Of a stretch of 64,000 bases of DNA, positions 56,706 through 64,000 are shown piece after piece; the stretch's first letter is position 1; every line of letters begins with the position of its first letter. Source of the stretch: Gnetum montanum (taxonomy: Eukaryota > Streptophyta > Gnetopsida > Gnetales > Gnetaceae); NCBI GenBank assembly GCA_015680685.1, contig MNCI01030542.1, positions 87,357 to 151,356 of the forward strand, written 5' to 3'. A model generated the notes under the pieces. The model ran no database searches and was not told the origin of the DNA. It worked only from the letters and a program-made list of their open reading frames with translations. A program made the position numbers and the translations under genes.

Positions 56706-56723
56706 TGGTGCCATTGTCGGGGA
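56706..56723 (+). other. Element D primer binding site (tRNA-Asp type)
   Basis: TGGTGCCATTGTCGGGGA, one base after the LTR. The Athila-type site TGGCGCCGTTGCCGGGGA, complementary to the plant tRNA-Asp 3' end, differs at three positions. All three are C-to-T or G-to-A changes at CpG. Confidence 0.8.
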
Positions 56724-56846
56724 CGGTGCTAGTTATCTAGATTAGTTATATCATACAAGGTCACTATATAAGGACTTAATGATATATCTTTTAGAAAGAA
56801 ATAATTATTAAAAGTCGCATATAAATTCACACACAAGTTCACAACA

Positions 56847-57862
56847 ATGCCTCTCCTACAAGATTACAATAATGCCACACTTAGTGAGGAAGTTCATTGG
56901 AGAACCAACGAACTATATGACGATGAAGATTGGAGTATACAACCTGAAGTGGGGGTTTCTTATAAAAATGAATGAAAAAAATGTCATCCCAACATACGAA
57001 AGCATAACTTACCTGATGACGATGAACCCCCACTGGCCACTACAAGCCTAACACAAATACAAGAGGCTATTAGAATCTCACATAGGCATCGTAAAGAGAG
57101 TTGTCTACCCAGGCTCGATTTAAACAACTTTCCTAAATTTTCAGGAGGTTATGACTTAGATCCGCATCAACATCCTTCTACGATGCTTGCACATGGAACA
57201 ACATTGATAATGGGTGGCAAAAACTTAAGCTCTTTCCTATAACACTCGTTGACCAAGCAAAAGTATGGTATAGATCGTTAAAACCAAATTCAATATGATG
57301 CTGGTCAACAATGGTAGAAGTATTTAACAAAACATATCAAACCTACGCAAGAGTGTTAGCCTTGAGGAAACAAATCTAAGGATGAAAACAAGCACAACAT
57401 GAACCCTTGGACATGTCCTTAGAAAGATATTATGCACTATTAAACAACTGTCCAGGCCATGGGTTTTTCGAGGAAAGGCTAACATACCATATCATTGATG
57501 GGCTACGTAATGAAACAAGAGAGACCCTAGGAATATATGCCCAAGGTCAATGATATGAACTACGAACCCATCAAGTCCAAGAGCTTATTAAGTGGGTAGC
57601 AAAAGAAGAAGGAGATATGGCTAGATGGGAGAGTATTGAAAAACATCAATGGGACGAAAATCTCAACTTAACAAAGGTCCATGATCATAAGAAAGAGAAA
57701 TCAACCAATCTCAAGGTGGAAACATCATCTTTGAGAATACAACAATTGTTAGAAGAAGCCGAGGAAAATATCAATAAGATGTTGGAATGGATGTATCAAA
57801 AGTGTGGAGAATTTATCAACATTATTGGAGATAGAGTTTTGAGAGCCCAAGAAGCAGGATGA
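56847..57862 (+). pseudogene. Element D gag
   Basis: An ATG at 56847, 120 bp after the PBS, opens MPLLQDYNNATLSEEVHWR. A stop is met at about 56972, after which the frame continues (LPRLDLNNFPKFSGGYDLDP) to a shift near 57170. The gag core follows as WNNIDNGWQKLKLFPITLVD, QAKVWYRSLKPNS, VEVFNKTYQTYARVL, ERYYALLNNCPGHGFFEERL and LRNETRETLGIYAQG, matching the WY--L pattern of retrotransposon gag. The last part (57617-57862) is open and charged (EEAEENINKMLEWMYQ), probably coiled coil. It forms the particle. Inactive: at least five stops and a frameshift. Confidence 0.8.
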
Positions 57863-57879
57863 AACATTAGACATTCGAA

Positions 57880-58820
57880 AAAAAGAATGAAGGGAATAAG
57901 TGCTCAACTGCCAATCATACATATGAATGCAACATATGCTTGTACAATCATCCCAAAGGCCAATGCCCAATATTGTTACATTTACATGAGCATTGGGGAA
58001 ACAAATTACATCCAGAGTTTGTACAGAGGTACTGTGTTTGATCACAATGGCAAAAATCATAGTTGTGGGGGAGACCACCCTTAGACTGGAGGCACCCTTC
58101 ATATTATCTGAATCCAAATGCTTATCAAGTTCAATATCCCGTTTCTCCAACTGGGCCATCATACTTTATCGCACCACAGTACTATTCTCCTCAATACTAT
58201 CAACCATGCTTCCAACACAACCACTACCTTGTGCACCTTATACTCATCCTAACTTTCAACATTGTCATCCTTTCCCTCCTTCCACAGTGCCACCAACTAT
58301 TCCTAAGGTACCTGCACCACAGCAACAACCAATGAACAACACTTGTGCTACTACCACCAACAGTAGTGAGAAACCTCCTCAACATCCAAAGTGCCCCTTC
58401 TTTAAACATGGCCATAATAAGGGACAACATAATTCAGAGGCCAATGCATCTTCCAACTCAGCACAAGTTCCACACTGTGGTGCACCCTTACCTTCGAACC
58501 TAACACCTCATGTAGCTTTATCAAGCCCACCAACTAACATTCCAAAAACCACATGGCCCAATGAACACAACCATGGGAGGCATCATCCCAATCTTTGCAT
58601 ACCATCTAACGGTCCTAAATATCATAGTGGGTCAACTTGTTATTCAGGAACTCCATCGTATAAAGTGCCTCACTATGCTCATTATAATCAAGTGTGTGAA
58701 CCCCGAGGGAATAAGTATGACCGGGCACCAATATTTCCAACATGCAAGGATCCTTATCTTTCATTTATTAATCCTTTCCATCCTCAACTAATTAGTTATG
58801 GGGGATATCCACCATCCTAA
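57880..58820 (+). pseudogene. Element D gag C-terminal Pro/Tyr/Gln/His-rich part
   Basis: Two overlapping frames make one low-complexity tail. First NAYQVQYPVSPTGPSYF and YYSPQYYQPCFQHNHYL (about 58100-58230), then after a shift PFPPSTVPPTIPKVPAPQQQ, EKPPQHPKCPFFKHGHNKG, and PHYAHYNQVC to the stop at 58818. CPFFKHGHNKGQH could be a remnant of a zinc-knuckle-like motif, but the Cys/His spacing is not standard. A comparable Tyr/Gln/Pro-rich part ends the gag of element A (25140-25560). The first 70 codons of the frame from 57993 are probably not coding. Confidence 0.55.
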
Positions 58821-60195
58821 TAACAAACAGGATTAATAAATATTTTTCATTTTCTTTAATTTTTCAAATTTTTGTTTTCCAGTTTTTCATTTTTCAACTT
58901 TTTGTTTTATCCTTTTATCTTTTTGTGTTTTTGTCTTTTTACGTTTTTGTAAGTAATATCTTCTATGAATAAAACACTCGTGTGGACCATTGGTTGAGGT
59001 GTGTTCTATGTTATTAAGTCATGAGTGATCAATTATTTGGAATAGTGAGCCCATTACACCCACTCATCCACTCTACAAATAAGAGGGTCTGTTCAAGGGT
59101 CCGATGATATTCTTGACATTTTTAAAACTTAAAATTAATTTTGTGTGCATTGTACCCAAAATGAAGAAGGATGGACCAAGAGGGAATGATTAGGGTGTGA
59201 CATCAAGGGGACTTGCGGATTCTCTCTAGTGACATCTATGGGAGTTATCATGCAACGTGGTTGTACTAAGATCCTTGTAGATCTAATGAAAATGGGAGTA
59301 AGAGTAATCAAAAAGGGCACTCAAAATCAAACGTTGTGCTAGGGGGTCCCACTAGAAAGACATGCACCCATGCCTGAAGGCTGGCAGCTTCTCTAGATTC
59401 AGTAAAGTTCAAAAAAAAAGAGAGAGAAAAACAAAGTGCCACAAAACAAAAATCACTCCTTCCTTGTATAAACGCCAAGTGATCGTACGCCTTGTTGTTG
59501 TGGTACTCTCATAGTTGTTCATCATGGGATGACACAATGCGATGTCACTAAATAGAGGAATGGACTTGGTCCTAATCTTGGAACAACGGGTTAATGACAT
59601 ATTAATCATGCTTTACACCTAGGATTCATTGTGCCCTGGGTCAGTTACCTCATGTCCCAATCTCTACGATCCCTTCTATACTTCGTCTCATCTCACTGTT
59701 CATATAATTGTAGCTTGTGACCCACGTAGCATAGAATTTTCATCTCATTCCAGTGATATTTACATGTGTGTGTTTTGTGGAGCTAGTGTGGATTACATTT
59801 AACCCTTCTAGTACCCACAAACACTTTAAGTGTGGTTATACAAGGGCATTATAGGTTGAAACCTTCTTTGGGGAGGACCCACTTGTGTAATTTTTGTTGT
59901 ACTCTCCACTTAGGACATAGCTCACACACACAATTTCTTACCCTCAGCTTAATTTTTCAATTTATTTTCTTTCCCTATTATTATCCCTCTGAATTTCAAC
60001 TTTCCAATGTACCATTACATACCCTTTTTCTTACCACCCAAGGTTTTATTGATAAACTCCACATCGTCATCATTCGTGGTGCCTTTTGAATTAATGAATT
60101 GCCCTAGAACATCTTGATCATAATCAATGTCCTCAATTTCCAATGTTAATTTCAAGAAAATCATTTAAAAAATCGGTATTTTCATGGTGTATCAC
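58821..60195 (+). other. Element D spacer where pol would be expected; no gene
   Basis: No protease, RT, RNase H or integrase motif is seen in any frame. T-rich start (TTTTTCATTTT-type runs at 58845-58960). Short frames at 59135-59609 and 59832-60089 show no family. Confidence 0.6.
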
Positions 60196-60290
60196 ATCAC
60201 TAGGGACGAGATATCGCGTACACGATATCGTGTCCCACATGATATCGCATACGTGATATCACATCCCCGCCGCCTATAAATAAGTACCCC
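60196..60290 (+). promoter_or_regulatory. Element D internal LTR-like promoter cassette
   Basis: GGGACGAGATATCGCGTACA, then CGATATCGTG, ATGATATCGCATACGTGATA, and then CCGCCTATAAATAAG with TATAAATA at 60275-60282. It mirrors the start of the element's own LTR (GGGACGCAATATCGCGTACG ... TGCCTATAAATAAG), with the same order and nearly the same box-to-TATA distance. The sequence after the TATA (TACCCCCTCGCC...) is unlike the LTR, so only the promoter-like front is shared. It lies about 600 bp upstream of the extra ORF. Confidence 0.55.
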
Positions 60291-60884
60291 CTCGCCACAC
60301 TTAGCATCATTTTTCCATTCACATGGGGGGAGTTTTTGAAATTTTTCTCTATGACTTGTGATTAAGTGACCCTTGCTTTTCTACTCATATCTCGCTTGAT
60401 GGTACTCTGATTTTAGTTGCGTTTGAACCTACTTGAACCCAGAGTGTTCAACTTAGTCGTGGGGGAGAGACACTTGCCAAAAAGTGCCTAACTTTTTTGA
60501 AATTTCTCATTGCCCAAAGGACATCAATTAGGGTAATTAAATTTAACACTTAGACTAATTGTGCCTAAAAATCATATAATCCTTAGGTATACCGGGAAAT
60601 TAAAAATGGAAACCACCTAAGTCACAGGACTCATTATTACAAAATTTCAGACACGATCAAATGTAATAACATAAGATCATTAATTAAGGCAAGAAGTGAG
60701 GTATAACTGAACTTTAAAAACAACCTTACTAATGCTTGGCCCATGTGATTGTAGATGGCCCTGAAATGTGCATAGCAGGAGGGTCTTGCTCAAGGTGGAA
60801 AGAAATGATCTCGAAGAGGTGGAAGACAAGGTCCTGCCGGATAACATGTAGAACAGGAGGAGCAATCATTCAGCATCCATCAAG

Positions 60885-63407
60885 ATGAACCTCCTACCGG
60901 ACGATCTGGGTAGGCAGAAGGAGGAGCTGTTGCAGTGCCTGAACCAGGATAACAACTCATGTTGTCCCAAGAATGTGTTTAGGCTATCCATGAGAAGTCC
61001 ACATTCGCTGTGGTGATTATGGAGTTAAACTCCACATCTTTTGCAGAGTTCACTCCTGAGGCTGTTAGGGATCACCTCAAAGGATCTCCCTTATGGCCAT
61101 CCTCTCTGAAAGCGATGCCTAGTACATAGGAGAGATGTACCAATTTTGGCACAATAGGGAGCATGGCACCATTGTTAATATTTATGATGTGATAGTTGAC
61201 TTCTCTATGTAGGCTATTTCGAAAGTGTTAAACCTTCCAAATAAAGGGCCCCAAGTTGCTCGGTTATCCACCCGTTCAGACCCTGATGTGTGAAAGGATT
61301 GGTTGAGGAGGGCTTATGGCAGAGATAAAGCATTTGGTGAATTGATGATGGAAGAGAGGGTTTACTTCAAAATTGGAACATATCACCTCTTTCCCACAAA
61401 AGTCTTGAAAAGAATATCCACGTATGTGGCTAGAGGATGTGTAGTGTTGATGGGAAAGGTTAACGCTAACCTACCCCATCTATATTTGATGGAGATCTTG
61501 AGGCGGTTCGAAGAATGAAAGATAGGGAAGATGGTGTTGCCTTTCCCTTGTCTTATCAGAAAGCTGTGCCAACGTGCTAGTATTCGGGGATACACTAATG
61601 ACGTCCTCCAAAAAGCCCAGACTACTTCATATGCTGAATTGCTAAAAGTGCTAGCTCTAAGGAAAAGCATTGGTGAAGAGTTGGGACCCAAACAAGAAGA
61701 AGAATAGATGGCTAGACCCAGTCAACCTCTAGCCATGGGTCCCAGCCAACAACAAGAAGCAGGACCTATCATAGGCCAGGGTCAGCCACCACCATCACAA
61801 GGCTACAGACCGTAGATGAGCCATCGTAGGGCCATCACTGAGATAGTCAGTTAGGGAAGTAATGATGACGCAAACCTCTTCTATGTCATCGATGATGCCA
61901 ATCAGCCTATAGTTTTATTAGATCGCACAAGGAGGAAAATATCCATTCAAATAGGAGGAGGGGAAAGTAGATGATCACAACAGATCTCAGGAAACACGAC
62001 ATCTTTTCAGGTGTAGTTAGAGACTAGTGAAGGGGCCACTATGATGGTCATGCAACACCAGAATGCCACGGGAGTTGCTGAAGTGGTTGCTGATCACATC
62101 AAGGAATCCTTCAATGTACCTGTTGTGCCACCAGTAGATCTCTTAGGAGCACGGGATGCTCAAACCTTAGCCAAAAACGCAATGACTCCTGCTGAACATG
62201 AGGATGCACGTGATCAATTTCTACAAACAGGGCAAGTTCTAACGTCCCTATTTGACATCTCTCAGGATGTCACAACAATTCAATCAAGCCTCATTTTCAC
62301 AAAGGGGAAGCTGGTCTTATCTGAAGTGAGGGCTGAGCATGTTGAAGCTGAAGTGCAGAAACTACAAGAGTAGCTCGTGGCCTTACAAGCAGCATAGCGG
62401 GACCCTTTGCAACTTGTTCCCACAGACCAGTTAGAAAATTTTAGAATAAAGAAATTGACCAAATTGATAGCAAAGAATAAAAGGGTGGTGAATGAAAAGG
62501 AGAAGGCTATATGGGATGCCTCCGTAGCAGAAGCACAAACCCATGCGCATCTTAAGGCACTTAAGGCCTTAGAAGAGGAAAACAAGCAGCTGGTTGCTGA
62601 AAATCTTCGGTTGACCACTATAGAGAAAAAAATACTATTCTCGATAAAAATTTTCATTAGTTATGAGAACAATTCATTCAGGTCAATCAAGATGTAAGCC
62701 ATTTAGCCAAAGAAAATCGAACCCTCTCAATGGAGGAGGTACGCGCTATTCATCAGAAGTCAACAATTGAGATAAGCGTGTGGTAGAACGAGGCTAAACG
62801 ACATGAGAAGCTGAAGGAGCACTTACATGATTACGTGGGGATGTATAAACAGATCCTTGAAAAGGAAATCCATATGAACAAGGCCTAAATCAACACTATT
62901 AGTGCTCAACACACTAATTGGGGGGCCTTCGCCCACCAAGTAGAAGTTAAGAACTGGGACCTACAGATTCAAGACTTGACAGAGTACATGGAGTTGGAAA
63001 ACCTCAAATATTCCAACCTTTCCATGTTAATAGTAGGTTGCTTGAGGTTAGAGCTTGAGCAGCAAGTAGCAACCACCCCCATCAAATACGATGTAGAATT
63101 TGTAGAGTGCAAGAAGCTGGTGGAGAAATTGGATGTTGCAAATTCTGAACTTGAGGTGGTAAAAGCAAGCTACCAGGGACAGAAAGTTATTGTAACTCAC
63201 TTGGCTTGATGGCTAATGGACCTTCATGAATACAAGAACAAAGATAGAGCCTATGAGGAGGAACAAAGGGTGTTTGCGGCTTGGTATGTCAAGGCCAACC
63301 AGATGTTCCTGCAACTACCCTGTTCGTGGGAAGTGTCGACTCCGTCAAACATTGGAACACTAGCATGGATAGGACAAGACCCTCGGACTGAAGAGGAAAA
63401 GCTCTAG
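60885..63407 (+). pseudogene. Element D extra ORF: Transposase_32-like protein with coiled-coil tail
   Basis: An ATG at 60885 opens MNLLPDDLGRQKEELLQCL. Next come FAEFTPEAVRDHLKGSPLWP, YIGEMYQFWHNREHGTIVNI and DFSM-AISKVLNLPNKGPQV. WLRRAYGRDKAFGELMMEER, VYFKIGTYHLFPTKVLKRI, STYVARGCVVLMGKVNANLP and MVLPFPCLIRKLCQRASI follow, to about 61700. This is the domain order of the putative plant transposon protein family. After a Gln/Pro linker the C-terminal half is charged coiled coil (62041-63400): KGKLVLSEVRAEHVEAEVQK and LKALKALEEENKQLVAENLR. One frameshift near 61090 and one near 62650, plus about eight stops. About 840 residues if read through. No signal peptide or membrane segment. Homologous to the extra ORF of element A along its whole length. 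Confidence 0.65.
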
Positions 63408-63639
63408 GTCATACTTCAATGCCATCAAGCTTCAAAGCTTGAAGCACATGACAAAGGAAAAGTGCTAATGGAGGAGCCACTGCCACCAAGAACTACATGA
63501 GTTCCAAATTTTTGTAGTTGTAGTGCTTTATTGTGTTGTGTCTTTCTTCTATTTTCTTCCCACACTGCAGCATCATTTTATTTTTTTTCCATCTAATAAT
63601 TCCATACCTATCCACTATGTAATCACTGTAACTCAAGGA

Positions 63640-63665
63640 CAAGTTTTTATTCAGTCGTGGGGGTA
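63640..63665 (+). other. Polypurine tract of element D
   Basis: AGTCGTGGGGGTA lies directly before the 3' LTR start TGATGGGACG. It is the same junction as in elements A and E/F. AGTCGTGGGGGAGAG at about 60446 within the leader of the extra ORF is a look-alike. Confidence 0.8.
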
Positions 63666-64000
63666 TGATGGGACGTGATATCGCATGGGCCGCAATATCA
63701 CATACACGATATCACGCCTTCCCTGCGATATCGCATATGTGATATTGCAGTCCGTCATAATGTCTATAAATAAGAACCGACTCTCCCTTGTTTGACAACA
63801 TAGAGTTAGATTGTAGCTAAACTCTGGTAATTTGATCCCTCCAGAGATAAATTATTTTCCCGTGTCTGTCTGTAGTGTGGTGAATGTAATTGTACGACAT
63901 CCTTTATTCGAGTGTGACGTACTTGGACACGCACATTATCAGAAATAAAGATCAAGATTACTTCATCATTGCAGCATTCACTTTGTTATTTATTTATTTA
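63666..64000 (+). repeat. Element D 3' LTR, cut by the window end
   Basis: It starts TGATGGGACGTGATATCGCA and carries three to four GATATCGC-type boxes, then TATAAATA at 63765-63772. From the TATA on it aligns without large gaps to 55981-56220. The box region in front is rearranged relative to the 5' LTR. About 470 bp should remain outside the window. Confidence 0.85.

Larger units (their letters stand above)
55898..64000 (+). mobile_element. Element D: Athila-related element with gag and extra ORF but no pol
   Basis: It has a 5' LTR (55898-56704), tRNA-Asp-type PBS, gag, a 1.4-kb spacer, an internal TATA cassette, an extra Transposase_32-like ORF, a polypurine tract and a 3' LTR that begins at 63666 and runs off the window. 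No protease, RT, RNase H or integrase motif is visible on either strand between 58820 and 60200. If pol is truly missing rather than eroded, D depended on the enzymes of a relative such as element A, whose gag, extra ORF and LTR end are homologous. Confidence 0.8.

Noticed and set aside
57749-58162. 137-codon minus-strand frame
   Set aside because: It is antisense to the element D gag, whose plus-strand frames carry recognisable gag features. No family matches the minus frame.
60440-60470. AGTCGTGGGGGAGAG as a second polypurine tract with an LTR after it
   Set aside because: It is not followed by TGATG or any LTR-like sequence. Kept only as a look-alike.

Overview
This window looks like nuclear DNA from a large-genome seed plant, most likely a gymnosperm (for example a conifer). 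It is AT-rich, has almost no intact genes, and is filled with old, stop-ridden LTR retrotransposons of the Ty3/gypsy Athila and Tat lineages, plus decayed LINEs and tandem repeats. The organism call is an inference. I saw no tRNA, rRNA, CRISPR array or bacterial-type feature. The only recognisable host gene is a broken leucine-rich-repeat protein (13.2-14.0 kb, minus strand).

Layout. 1-15.66 kb: four or five LINE fragments on both strands (ORF1 zinc knuckle and endonuclease at 0.1-1.3 kb; reverse transcriptases at 1.8-3.2, 6.6-6.9, 7.0-9.3 and 14.9-15.7 kb), a duplicated unique-looking segment of about 1.5 kb (4.06-5.5 and 9.6-11.2 kb), short tandem repeats, a hairpin and the LRR pseudogene. 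15.66-36.48 kb: two nested minus-strand Athila-like elements. Element A (3' LTR 15662-16529, extra ORF, pol, gag) is broken in its gag by element E/F (3' LTR 26423-27109, extra ORF, pol to 36.3 kb). A LINE with a 5' inversion (30.6-33.0 kb) interrupts E/F, which is cut at 36475 by element G. 36.48-55.47 kb: element G, a plus-strand Tat/Ogre-like element of about 19 kb with both LTRs, gag, protease, a roughly 7-kb candidate intron holding a ~187-bp hairpin-repeat array, then RT, two RNase H domains and integrase. An 879-bp solo LTR with a perfect 5-bp target duplication sits in its gag. 55.53 kb to the end: a truncated LTR (C) into which element D was inserted. D has LTRs at 55898 and 63666, gag and the extra ORF, but no visible pol.

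How the parts relate. A, E/F and D share one plan: gag, (pol), spacer, an internal TATA cassette, a large extra ORF with a C-terminal coiled-coil-rich part, a GTGGGGG polypurine tract, and an LTR beginning TGAT. The extra ORF resembles the putative plant transposon protein domain (Transposase_32-like) and lies where Athila elements carry their env-like ORF. In D and A (less clearly in E/F) the internal TATA cassette reuses the motif found in front of the TATA box of that element's own LTR. This suggests a second, internal promoter for the extra ORF and is the most interesting signal I see. Every coding region recognised here carries stops or frameshifts, so the window is a fossil record rather than a working system.
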